A DNA stretch of 64,000 nt. It comes from Mesostigma viride (taxonomy: Eukaryota > Streptophyta > Mesostigmatophyceae > Mesostigmatales > Mesostigmataceae). Positions 37,646 to 47,540 of the stretch are shown piece after piece. How positions within the stretch are numbered: position 1 is the stretch's first letter; every line of letters starts with the position of its first letter. The stretch covers positions 40,350 to 104,349 of the forward strand of contig RPFO01002201.1 of assembly GCA_009746045.1 (NCBI GenBank), written 5' to 3'. The notes below the pieces were generated by a model. The model was not told where the DNA came from. It worked only from the letters and a program-made list of their open reading frames with translations, and ran no database searches. The translations under genes were made by a program, and so were the position numbers.

Positions 37646-38765
37646 ATGGCTGAGGGACGCCGTAGCAAGGGTCCAGCCAGTGGGAATAATAATGGGGGTG
37701 CTGGTAGTGGAACCGCTCACGTAGATGACGTGGGGTTACCGGAGAGATTACCAACCTTCCTCACAATAATAATAATGCACAAGCTGTTCATGGCTTTGAT
37801 CTTACCACACAGGGTCTTTTAATTGTCAATCAGCTGCAGCCTGTAACCTCAGACTCCAAGCCTAAGCAGGCTGAAGAGTTTGTGGAAGGATTGGAAGGGT
37901 TCCCTAGCTTGTACGGTGGTACAAATTACTATCAAATCTGGATAGGCAGTAGCACTTTTGGCAAGTGTACTGACCAGATTAAGGACCTAACCAGGGAGTG
38001 CAAGAAGGCCAATAAGGCCTGGGCACTGTACGTGGCTGAGCTGAAGGAGCTGCTGGAAGACCAACGCAAGAAGGTCGGCATCCATTGGCAGGACAAGTAT
38101 CAAGGGTGGGAGGTCAAGGGGACCTGATCCAGAACTTCCTCAACTATTGTAAGATGGTTGAGGAGGGCAGGGCTCACGGCTTTAATGTCGCTGATAACAT
38201 AGCCCTAACCAACTGGCTCAAGGTTTCTGGGCTGGATAAGGCGACACGTGGCTCCTTAAAAGTCATGTGTGCCCCACACTCAACCCTCAAGGCCTACAAG
38301 GTCATAATCAAACAAGCACTCGAGGCAGAGGAGCTGTTTGAGGGTGGAGTGCCAGCAGTGAAGGCTACCCAGGCAGGTGGGCGTACCCAGGGTGGCTCCA
38401 AGACGTCTGAGGCTGACCGAAGCCAAGGAGGGCGTAGGGGCAACCATAACAAGCGCAAGGGAGATCATTCACCTGATTCTGACAGGAGGTCACACTCCAA
38501 GTCGGTGTTCAGGCGGGTGGGTGGTCAGCCCAAGCAGGGCAACGCGTCTGACAACGGGGGCAGTGGCCAGGGCAAGTCCAAGATACAATGCTACCTGTGC
38601 AAGGGGTGGGGGCACATCAAGAAGGAGTGTCCCAGCTTCAAGAAGTCCCAGGGCCAGGGCAGCAACAAGAATAACAACAACAACAACAACAAGAAGAACA
38701 ACAACAAGTCCCAGGCAGGCCAGCCTTCAAAGGGCAGTCAGCAAGAAGACAACAAGGAGCAGTGA
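37646..38765 (+). pseudogene. Copia-type Gag with CCHC zinc knuckle, frameshifted
   Basis: Begins MAEGRRSKGPASGNNN at 37646, breaks frame near 37760, continues NNNNAQAVHGFDLTTQGLL to 38127, and shifts again near 38110 into the last frame ending at 38765. The last frame carries KVSGLDKATRGSLKVM and the knuckle CYLCKGWGHIKKEC (C-x2-C-x4-H-x4-C) near residues 166-180, then an Asn/Lys-rich tail. It would package element RNA into virus-like particles. Two frameshifts suggest an inactive copy. Confidence 0.75.
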
Positions 38766-38823
38766 CTGTCTGAGGCAACCCCTACACACCTTAATTCACC
38801 CAAGGGGGAGGCCAGGTGCTCCA

Positions 38824-41800
38824 ATGCAGATTTTATATCTGGGCAACAAGAGGGTGATCTCCAGGTTCAGGTGGCCCCAGGTCACCTGGAGAGGTACAGG
38901 TTCCTATGAAGACGTCCTTGACAGCTGTGCAGCTGTAAGAATGTCTGACCCCATGCATCCTCGTGCTGGGCACGAGGGTGGACCTCTCATTTTGAGAGAA
39001 ACCAATGTACAACCACAGAGGGGTGTGAAGGCCTCTGGTGGTATGCATGTGGTCCCTGCTGGCGGTCCAGGTGTTGGGCATGAGCAGGGTGACTCAGGCT
39101 CTGAGTCAGAACAGGATGGAAGTCAGCATGGTGATGCTGGACAACCTGACAGCACAGTCCTGACTGTGCCAGGGACTGCTTCCTCTGTGTACCAGGAGTT
39201 GGGTGCCCGAATCCACAACATGTTTGGGCATGCCACTTCTCTGTCAAACAACTTTGCCTTCCGTATGGGCAGGGCACCCCTTCTTAAGGCGTGTCAGCAA
39301 GCTGCCTCACGGTGTAAGTGCCAGTTGTCCTCCAACAAGCCCAGGAAATCACATGCCAAAGCTCTACCTCAGAGCATTGGTGATCTGCAGTGTGATATCC
39401 AACACATCAGGGGCATGCAACTGTTGGTGTGCGTGGACAGGTACACGAAATACAAGGTGCTGGAGCATTTACCTTCTATGAAGAACAGGTACTTGCTGGC
39501 TGCCCTGCAGAATGTAAGAGCCAAGTTTCCTACCACAAGGATCCAGGTGGACATGCAGTTTCAGCATCTCAAGGGTGATCCTACCCTTCCTGAGTTGCTG
39601 GTTACACCTAGGGAGGCTCATGGGCAGCAGGGTGCTATCGAGAGGGCAATCCAGGAGGTCAAGAAATTGATCATCTCTGAAGACTGGGTACCCTTGTCTG
39701 CACCTGCACTTGTCAGGAGTGCATGGCTGAGGAACGTGGAGCAGCAGCTGAACAGCAGGGTTAACTTCTACTATGATGGAGTTGCTGTCAGCCCAATGGG
39801 TCTATATCATGGCCTGTGCCCACCACATGTGCTGGAGGGCTGGAAACATGCTGCACATGTCACCTTTGCCAAGCTGAGGGAGAAGGACCGGGGTTGGAAG
39901 ATGCTGGAGCCACAAGTGGGTCAGAAGGTCCTAGCTTGGAAGGAACCTAGCCTTTATGGCAAACGTGGTAGCTGGAGTCCTGGGGTGGTTACCCAGGTTG
40001 ATGAAGCTAGCCACGCATGCTTGGTCAGCATGGAGGACGAACCAAAGCATGTACACCGGCTGAGTTGGTCATATGTCAAGCCTAACCTGATGAATGAGGG
40101 CAGTCAGGCACAAGGCTCACAGGATCTGCAGGATTTTCAGGTCCCAGGTGACATCACTGACGCAACGACCACATCTGTTGCAGGGGAATCTGTCAGCCCT
40201 GGCCAGGTTGCAGAGGTACTTGTTGAACAGGCTGCAAGGTCAACAGCTGGGGAGTCAACTGTCAAGCCCAAGGCACTAACCAAGCCCAGGGGGACAAGTT
40301 TGGCTGGATTGATTGGGGCTCTACAAAGGGCCAAGAAGCAGCCCAAGGTAGCCAAGCTCAGGTGGCATGGCAATCTGGGGCTGGACACTGCCTTAGAGGT
40401 AGACACTAATTCTCAGGTTTCCATCATTGGGACCAGGGCTGCAGCAGGGTACAGCATGTCTGAACCCAGCTATCAGTTTGTGTCTGACTTCAGTGGCGGG
40501 GTACACGTGAAGGTACTGGGTGAGGTATTCATTCCTATCCTTGGACAGGACACTGCTTTTTGTGTCTTGGAGGGCTATCAAGGACCTGCTCTTCTGGGGC
40601 AGAATTTCCTATGCCAGGATGGGGTAGTGATCACGTCCTCTCTCCTGACTAAGGAAGGGGCTGGTCAGGTCCCACTGATTAATTTCAGGACCACTCACCT
40701 ATCACGTGCAGTAACCAGGACGGTTAAGCGTGTGCAAGTGTGCCAGGGGCAGGAGCCCTTGGTTGATGACCTCATACTGCCAGCTGCTAGTCATCCAAGC
40801 AGTTTGGGCATTGGTCCTCACTCACTTGCTGGACACAGCCCTATCAACTACCAAGGCCTGGTGAAGCTCATGTCCTCTCCCATTATGTGTCCCCAGGTCA
40901 CACTGGGTCTGATTAAATCTGGGGAGGACTGGATCTCCAAGAAATGCGTGGAACCTGTCAATGACCTGCCTCCTGCACGACGTCTACTCAAGCTCAAGTT
41001 TGTCATCAAGATGAAGGAGGTGGACGGGGTCAAGGTACCACATGTCAGGCCAGTGCTGAATGAGTTCAAGGGTACTGGTGAGTGCACTGCTGAGGAGTTG
41101 TATACCCCTGGCATGCTGCATGATACTTGGAGGCTGCTGCTGTGTGTATTTCTAGGCCTTCTCAACAAGGGCTTGGACTATGGCTCAGTGGTGGTAGACT
41201 TCAAGAGGGCATTTCTGGAGGGTGATGCAGATGTGGCACAGGAAAAGTGGGAGGGCAAGACGCCTTTCTATGTTAGGGTGCCTGCTGTATGGAAAAGGGA
41301 CATCCACACGGAGTTCCTTAAAATCCTCAAGGGCCTGGAGGGCCTGAGGTCAAGTCCAATAATCTGGAGGGAGACTCTCAACCGTTTCCTGAAGGAGCAT
41401 TGCAACTTGAAGGTCTCTCCTGTAGACCCCTGTCTGTTTCTGGGGCAATGGGAAGGCCTGCCAGTGTATGCTTCGCTGCACGGGGATGACCTACATCTGA
41501 TAGCTCCCACGTCGTGGCTTAAGGAGCTGATCTCCATCATTAAGTCCAAGTTTCCTCTGGGTAGGGAGCAATGGCAGGTGGAGAATGAGCCTCTGCTGTT
41601 TGTGGGCATGGAGGCCACACTGGTGAAGAAGGGGGGAGTGGCGTATGCTGCTGGTGGGGGCAATGATTATCAAGAGACCCTCATTAGCAAGCTTCCTCCA
41701 ACCATCACACAGGCACTGTGTCCCATGGTGAGGGGCATGGTTGCTTGGGTGGCAGGCATTTCCAGGCCAGACCTTATGGTCATAGCCAGGTTGCCTGATG

Positions 41801-42387
41801 ACATGCTGGTGGAGCTAGGGTCTGCCAAGGTGGCTGATCAGGTCAGGGCTTCATCTGGCATTCTGTTGTCTGCAGTGGATTTATCACAACCCATTTGCAT
41901 GGAGCTGTATGTGGATAGCTCAATGGACAGCAGGCAGGTCTCCAAGGTCAGGGGCAGGGCTGCAGGGCTCTTTGTGCTCAGACAGGAAGGCCTGGGGAGT
42001 TTGGTGAGCTGGTTTAGTCGCCTGCACAAACGGGTGGCTGTCAGCAGTGATGTGGCAGAATGCAGGGCTATTTGTGAAGGCATTCACACAAGCCTTTATC
42101 TGAAGGAGTTGCTTCATCAGATGACTTCTAACACTCCTTGGCCACTTCAGGTTACCACTCTTCTAAAAACAGACTCCATGGGGATGGTGCAGTTTGTGCA
42201 CAGGCAGATGGCCAGAAGTAGGGACTTGGATTATCTCCTTCTTAAGGAGTTGTCCTCCTTGGCCAATATTGAGCATATCCCTGGGGTTGACAATCCTGCT
42301 GATGCTTTGACCAAGCTAGTGCAGAAGGCAGCAGTGCAATACAAGGTTCTTCAGTCTCTGATGGACCCATCTCAGCAAGCTGTCTAA
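38824..42387 (+). CDS. Copia-type Pol polyprotein: protease, integrase, second protease-like domain, RT, RNase H
   Basis: A long open frame; Met at 38824 is the likely start, just after gag in another frame. In order: VLDSCAAVRMS (about 38913), matching the copia protease site but with Cys for Gly; an HHCC-like finger (H's at 39211-39235, C's at 39290-39325); an integrase core with LQCDIQH, QVDMQF and GAIERAI as the D, D and E; a second retropepsin-like domain with VDTNSQVSIIG (40397) and ALLGQNFL; reverse transcriptase with VVVDFKRAFLEGD and LHGDDL; RNase H with ELYVDSS, DVAECRA, KTDSMG and RSRDLDY. Enzyme motifs in RT, IN and RH look intact, while gag does not. Start uncertain. Confidence 0.85.
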   Translation: MQILYLGNKRVISRFRWPQVTWRGTGSYEDVLDSCAAVRMSDPMHPRAGHEGGPLILRETNVQPQRGVKASGGMHVVPAGGPGVGHEQGDSGSESEQDGSQHGDAGQPDSTVLTVPGTASSVYQELGARIHNMFGHATSLSNNFAFRMGRAPLLKACQQAASRCKCQLSSNKPRKSHAKALPQSIGDLQCDIQHIRGMQLLVCVDRYTKYKVLEHLPSMKNRYLLAALQNVRAKFPTTRIQVDMQFQHLKGDPTLPELLVTPREAHGQQGAIERAIQEVKKLIISEDWVPLSAPALVRSAWLRNVEQQLNSRVNFYYDGVAVSPMGLYHGLCPPHVLEGWKHAAHVTFAKLREKDRGWKMLEPQVGQKVLAWKEPSLYGKRGSWSPGVVTQVDEASHACLVSMEDEPKHVHRLSWSYVKPNLMNEGSQAQGSQDLQDFQVPGDITDATTTSVAGESVSPGQVAEVLVEQAARSTAGESTVKPKALTKPRGTSLAGLIGALQRAKKQPKVAKLRWHGNLGLDTALEVDTNSQVSIIGTRAAAGYSMSEPSYQFVSDFSGGVHVKVLGEVFIPILGQDTAFCVLEGYQGPALLGQNFLCQDGVVITSSLLTKEGAGQVPLINFRTTHLSRAVTRTVKRVQVCQGQEPLVDDLILPAASHPSSLGIGPHSLAGHSPINYQGLVKLMSSPIMCPQVTLGLIKSGEDWISKKCVEPVNDLPPARRLLKLKFVIKMKEVDGVKVPHVRPVLNEFKGTGECTAEELYTPGMLHDTWRLLLCVFLGLLNKGLDYGSVVVDFKRAFLEGDADVAQEKWEGKTPFYVRVPAVWKRDIHTEFLKILKGLEGLRSSPIIWRETLNRFLKEHCNLKVSPVDPCLFLGQWEGLPVYASLHGDDLHLIAPTSWLKELISIIKSKFPLGREQWQVENEPLLFVGMEATLVKKGGVAYAAGGGNDYQETLISKLPPTITQALCPMVRGMVAWVAGISRPDLMVIARLPDDMLVELGSAKVADQVRASSGILLSAVDLSQPICMELYVDSSMDSRQVSKVRGRAAGLFVLRQEGLGSLVSWFSRLHKRVAVSSDVAECRAICEGIHTSLYLKELLHQMTSNTPWPLQVTTLLKTDSMGMVQFVHRQMARSRDLDYLLLKELSSLANIEHIPGVDNPADALTKLVQKAAVQYKVLQSLMDPSQQAV

Positions 42388-43333
42388 GCTGGTGCATGGT
42401 TATAGGGCATTGGAGAGCAGATTGTGTGGTAGTGTCAGCATTGTGACTGGCATAATACCTGTATTTTAGTCTGTACTAAGGCTCATGGACCATGGTACAC
42501 TCACTCTGATTTTAATCAGGATACAGCCAGGTTTTGGCTGGGGTTCATGCTGTTGACTACACAAGGTTGACAGGTCCATTACAGACCATGTATTCTATTT
42601 TAAAAGAAATGTATATTTGTACATACTTCTCACAATGGTCTGGGAACCTTTATTCTGGGGTTTATAGGGCGGGGTTCGATTCCCTGGTATTATGTTTCTA
42701 CAAGCTGGCCTGTTCAGGTGTTTGCCTGTTCAGACTTCCCTAGTTCCCCAGGGCAGGATTTAATTGTTGCCTATGTGTTTCATTTTGTCATTTGTTTGCT
42801 GTGGCAGTTTACCATCTGGCAAGTAGACGGGCGCCGTAAGACGGGCGCCAATAGACCCCTGTTGAGAGAATGACAGGCAAACTATTGTAATACGCCTTAC
42901 TTTGTCAAGTGGTATTTTAATTGTCATGGATTTATTGTACTTATATTGAATATGTACTGGGTTTTATGGGATTAGTATCTGGGATTAATGTAACTCACCG
43001 CCAGAAGGTCATTGTACTGGAGGCTCTACCGAGGTGATGGGATTAATTCCTGGAGAAGACCTCATAGAATTAACCTGTATGTATTTAATTTTGTGTGCTT
43101 CTAATATCTGGTGGTACTCTGTAATGCCACTTCCATAGGTTTTCTCCATTTCTCATGAAATGGTTTTCCCTGTGGCAGATCTGTTTCTTTTCCAGTTCCT
43201 TAAAAGAAAGGGCTGGGGGAATGGCATTGGCCATTAAAGACATCTGTTCAAGCTTCAAGCTGGAGTGAAGGACATTTCAAGCTACTTCAAGGGTCCCTGG
43301 CAGGGGATGTGATCCCTAAAGAAAAGAAGGGAT
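42388..43333 (+). other. 3' non-coding part of the Copia-type element
   Basis: No ORF of note. It holds gggttcgattccc-like text (about 42670) and a pair of gggcgcc palindromes (42829-42850). Similar landmarks recur at about 44527 and 44690, so it may be a diverged terminal repeat. Confidence 0.5.
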
Positions 43334-43911
43334 TGGAGTTAACGTAAAGGATTTACGTTAGATGGATAGAGATTGTTACGCTCTTTCCAACGGCACCTTG
43401 AACGCCTCATTTGGTTAAGGAACGTAAAAGTTATGACGTTTCCTAGGCTGTGCCGACAGTACCCGGCGCGCCACTGTGGGCGCGTACGGACACAGGATGT
43501 ACAAGTGTCACTTTGATAGTCCGCAGGACGTTGACAGGACTTGTACAGGACTTGATGGTCAATTGATAGGTAGGCGCTGTAGCGCGCCAGGACCTATGAG
43601 ACAATTGATGCTGACTAGTGTACGGATAGGTCCACAGGACTAGCCGTATGGACAATTGATAGATCTCCGCGCCAAAGGCGTGCCAGAGCTCTGTGTAATC
43701 AATTGATTGACAGTTCAGCTGTGACAGTGCAGCTGAATACTTGGACGCGTCCCTAGCAAGCTATATGAGTGACTTGGTCACACTGGGACGCTAGTTCTTG
43801 CGTGCACGTTCTCTGGGCACTGCGACCCTGTCGCCTGTGCTGCGTGCAGTCTTGGAAGTGACGTGACTTACGTCTGTGTTTCCTTGTTAATAATAAAGGC
43901 AACTTCCTGCA
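43334..43911 (+). repeat. LTR-like repeat, copy C
   Basis: 578 bp, nearly identical to copy B, with TG...CA ends and AATAAA. Like copy B it is followed by agaaccATGGCGGAATTCG, so it has internal-type sequence on its 3' side. It is therefore not a simple 3' LTR. Confidence 0.85.
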
Positions 43912-43950
43912 AGAACCATGGCGGAATTCGTGGCATTCTCACTCTCACAA

Positions 43951-44052
43951 CTCTTGGCACTGCGACCCTGTCGCCTGTGCTGCGTGCAGTCTTGGAAGTG
44001 ACGTGACTTACGTCTGTGTTCCTTATTCATGATAAAGGCAACATTTCCTGCA
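43951..44052 (+). repeat. LTR-like repeat, copy D (3' end only)
   Basis: Repeats the last ~100 bp of the LTR (ttggcactgcgaccctgtcg to the end), again followed by agaaccATGGCGGAATTC. It begins 14 bp after a second copy of that ATG region ends. Confidence 0.8.
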
Positions 44053-45800
44053 AGAACCATGGCGGAATTCTGCACAACCCTCTCTCAACTGGCTGGGCAG
44101 CCAAGTGTTGGCTGACAGCAGGTCCTTCAGAGTTCAGACACACTCTGCTGGACAGGGGTCAGGGTGGAGTCACTCCCCTCAGTGGCTGAGAATTTTGCCT
44201 GGCCCTGTCATGGGGCTGCAGAAGAGTCTTAAGGACTTTGTAATGGGCCTTGGGTCTTCATGGAATGGACCCTGAAAGGGCAGCCCAAGTGTTGGCTCTA
44301 ACATGCAGGTTGCTGTACATTTGTATAGATTAATTCTCTGTAACCAACCTGTTGCATGCTAATAAATCCCTGGTTGTGTGACCATGTTGGACGTGGTTGC
44401 CAGGGGCCTCACTACTATGGGTTATACTTCTCTATATCTAATAAAACATAATCATGAAACTGTCATGTCATGTTGTTTCAACAATGTTCAGTTCCAGGAT
44501 CTGATCCAAACCTGGAGGATATGGGGTGGGGTTCGATTCCCAGCTGACCTCAGCTTGGCATGTGTGAATCCTGAGTTTATCCCTCAGTGAGGACATGGGC
44601 TCCCCATGTGTTGGCTATCATTTGTCAGCAGGGCTCTCTCAGTCTTTGGAAGGATTTATTAACCCGTAAAGATAAGGGAGGCTCCGTGGCGGGCGCCAAA
44701 TGAACGGGCGCCTGTGATAACTGGATGACCAGGAACTCACAGTAGTACGTTCATGGACTCCCCTATCCAAACTCCTCTGACTAAGTGAAGACCTAACTTC
44801 TACACCAGGTTCCCAAAGAAAGGGTTGGGATGTCATGTGGGTCAGAGGGCAACCTTTGAACCAATGAACAGGCCTAGCTAATATTTGGAGGCACCTCAGG
44901 TTCCAAAGAAAAGGCAGGTCTGGTCTCTGGGAGGGATCAGATGTCTGAAGGCTTGTGGGGACATGCAGTGGCTGATAGGTTCTCAGGCTGGTGCAAGTTA
45001 AGGGGACATGACACCCAAAAAGGGCACTTTTCTGGAAACCATACCTAGGCATGTGATAAAAATCCAATTATGATGGGGGACCATAAATATGATTTTAAAA
45101 AAAAAATTCCAACCACTTGGGGGGGTACTACCCCCCACCATGTGACAGTTATGTGCTAAAAATAGAAAAAGACGCTATTTTTGGCCGATTTTCCCTAGGA
45201 CAATGGGCGAACCCAATGTGGCCGATTCATATATTCCCATCTAATTGCAACCCTTGCCATTAATTCCAGCTAGTTTGCAGGTCAGAATAAGCATGTTTAG
45301 ACACATTGAAATAATTTAGCCCAAAACACGTATTTTTTGGTGCCTAAAAAAATATATCAAATCATAGACACATGCAATAGGGTCAAATCTTACATTTAAA
45401 ATTGGCCCAGGGTTGCAATCACACAGCCCCAAAGTTTCAGCTCATTCTGACCACGTTTACCCACATTGAAATATGGTCATGTGCAAAAAAAAAATGATCG
45501 CTTTTTGTGGTTTGGAGCTCAAACACCACCACAAAGACACCCTTGCCCACCACAAACTGGGCCAAAACAACTGCCATTAATTTATTTATGATGTTAGGAA
45601 GCTTGCTATGAAATCCCAGGTCATTCTGAGCTAGTATGGCCATTTTACATCATAATATAGCTGCCACCCTGCGTTCCTGGTACAACATGGCATGAGGGGG
45701 CACACATGCACATGACCCACCCAAGCAAGTCCCATCATGTCTTATGATGGCCAAATCATACAAGCACTGTCCTGCCACCTTGATAACACACAGGAAGGCT
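44053..45800. other. Repeat-derived region without a clear gene
   Basis: Contains repeated agtgttggct blocks (44105, 44290), tRNA B-box-like gggttcgattccc (44527), paired gggcgcc at 44690-44713, and from about 45200 to 45650 diverged units of roughly 180 bp around attgaaata and ttaatggca text. No coding ORF is supported. Confidence 0.45.
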
Positions 45801-46241
45801 TTAGCCCTCGTCGGAATTGCCATCCCCCATGCAGTTGGGGCAGTACGAGGCACCCATCGGCATGGTTGTCTTTGTCAGGACAAGGCAGAGCATGTGGGCA
45901 CCATGCTCTTCCCCGCCTGCACCTGCCTCACACAGCAGGAAGGGGTTGTGATTCTTGTCCTCGCGCCCCAAGCATCTAATGCACCGGGCATCACCAATGC
46001 CGCTGCCCGTGCTGGTGCCACTGCTGCTGCTGTCATCCCCACCATCCCCCTTCTCCAGCTTGCATGCTTGGTGCACCATGACATGAGGCGACACCATGAG
46101 CACATTCCTAAGCTTGCCCCCTGCAAATGGGGCAGAACCACGAAAAACAAATGCTAGATGCTTGAAGAAAACAACCACTAACTCTTTAACCATTATGAGC
46201 AGGTATGACCGCTTGCGGGAATCACTCATAGCCAACACCAT
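45801..46241 (-). CDS. Possible PHD-finger-like protein, partial or decayed
   Basis: A 146-codon ORF whose C-terminal third reads CIRCLGREDKNHNPFLLCE, then HGAHMLCL and YCPNC. This resembles a PHD finger (C-x2-C, C, H-x2-C, C-x2-C), but one of the eight ligands is missing (LLCE-AGAGG in place of LLCDGC). A Ser/Asp/Gly-rich linker precedes it. Another frame near 46140 gives FCPICRG, hinting at a lost upstream finger. It could be a fragment of a chromatin reader or an exon of a larger gene. Confidence 0.4.
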   Translation of the reverse strand: MVLAMSDSRKRSYLLIMVKELVVVFFKHLAFVFRGSAPFAGGKLRNVLMVSPHVMVHQACKLEKGDGGDDSSSSGTSTGSGIGDARCIRCLGREDKNHNPFLLCEAGAGGEEHGAHMLCLVLTKTTMPMGASYCPNCMGDGNSDEG

Positions 46242-46601
46242 GTCATGACGCTTATATGGATAAAAGGTGCATCCTTCATAGTCATAACGACCTGATCCCT
46301 GTCATCTAGGAAGTACAAGCCATGTTTAATGGAGGCTAAACAGGTGGGGATGTGATAAGTAACTCACATATTCTCACCTTCCATATACAACAACCTTGTT
46401 TTCCAGCAGGCTGAAGAGCCATGACAGGCGTTTATGAGCTCGCCAGCTCCTTGCAACGGTGATGCCGCTTCCAGGCAGCTAGGGTCCTTGACTACGCAAT
46501 ATAGAATGTCTACCGTGTGAAAACCTCCATACAGGAAGCGTAGCAAAGCCAGATAACTGCCCGATCAGTTCTGGGTAGCTTTAGGACCAGCAACTGCGTG
46601 A

Positions 46602-47498
46602 GTGACCCCCTCTTTTCCCCCTGTTCCCCCCTGCGGTGCCCCCCCGGGCGAGAGCGGGGGGTGGTACTGGGCGCAGAACGTGTCGCTGGTCCATCCGGCT
46701 CCCGTGCCCTCGGACGGGGAGGTGAAGCCGTTCCCCCCTTGGTTCAACGGGGAGCGTTTCCTGGCTGCCCGCGAGGCGGGCAAGAGGCGCGAGGAGATGC
46801 GCAGGTGGGTGAGCGCGTACGCGGGCGAGCACGGGCTGTTCGCGGAGATCACGGAGGAGGAGGAGTCGTTCCTGGAGGAGTGCCACGGCTACCCCGAGGG
46901 CGAGATGGCGGACCTGAAGGGCCTGCGCGAGATCCGCGCGCACATGGCGAAGGCGGGCGGCGCGCCCCCCGCGTGGATGAACGAGCGCGTCCGCGAGATC
47001 CGCGAGCGGCTCACGGCGGCGTTCAGCCGCAAGCAGGGTTCGTCCTCGCGCTGGCGCCTGCGCGACAACCAGGCGGGCGACGCGCTGACGGCGCGGCTGA
47101 AGTGGCGGTCGGCGGAGGAGGAGGAGCACGACCTGCAGGGGTCGGGCGAGGCGCGGGGCGGGCGCGAGGAGGAGGGCAAGGAGCGCGAGGCGGCGGCGCT
47201 GGACACGTACCTGCGGCTGTTCCTGCAGCACAGCGACCTGGTGGTCCTGGAACGCGGCGGGCGCCTGCCGCTGGCGGAGTTCCGCCGCCTGTTCTTCGTG
47301 GAGTACCTCCAGAACGGCAGCCGCATGACGCGGCGAGTGCCCAACGCGGACCTGGCCGCCCTGCTGGCCCCCCACGGGGTCGCCGTGACAGGAAACGTGC
47401 GCATGGGCAGCGGGGAGGAGGAGAAGCGCACGGTGTGGGTGACGGGGGTGGCCCGGAGGGCGCTAGGAACGACGCGTAATAATAATAATGATGAATAA
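46602..47498 (+). CDS. Unknown protein, 5'-truncated at the left edge of the GC-rich block
   Basis: Open frame of 298 codons that begins right after a stop with no ATG; the first Met codon is about residue 66, inside well-formed sequence (SDGEVKPFPPWFNGERFL lies before it). The protein is charged, helical and Glu/Arg-rich, with a C-terminal globular part (LDTYLRLFLQHSDLVVLERG). No family recognised. The TAA stop lies within AATAAA (47494-47499), which may be the 3' signal. The missing start suggests the gene was cut when this block joined the repeat-rich DNA, or that an upstream exon exists. Confidence 0.6.
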   Translation: MTPSFPPVPPCGAPPGESGGWYWAQNVSLVHPAPVPSDGEVKPFPPWFNGERFLAAREAGKRREEMRRWVSAYAGEHGLFAEITEEEESFLEECHGYPEGEMADLKGLREIRAHMAKAGGAPPAWMNERVREIRERLTAAFSRKQGSSSRWRLRDNQAGDALTARLKWRSAEEEEHDLQGSGEARGGREEEGKEREAAALDTYLRLFLQHSDLVVLERGGRLPLAEFRRLFFVEYLQNGSRMTRRVPNADLAALLAPHGVAVTGNVRMGSGEEEKRTVWVTGVARRALGTTRNNNNDE

Positions 47499-47540
47499 AA
47501 CCTCGATGGATGCAATACAGTGAGCGCAAATGCACGGTAT

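Noticed and set aside
42660-42690. tRNA gene suggested by gggttcgattccc
   Set aside because: B-box-like only; no matching A-box or cloverleaf arms at the right distance.
44639-45067. Minus-strand ORF of 142 codons
   Set aside because: Lies in repeat-derived DNA, no domain or ordered composition, no neighbour support.
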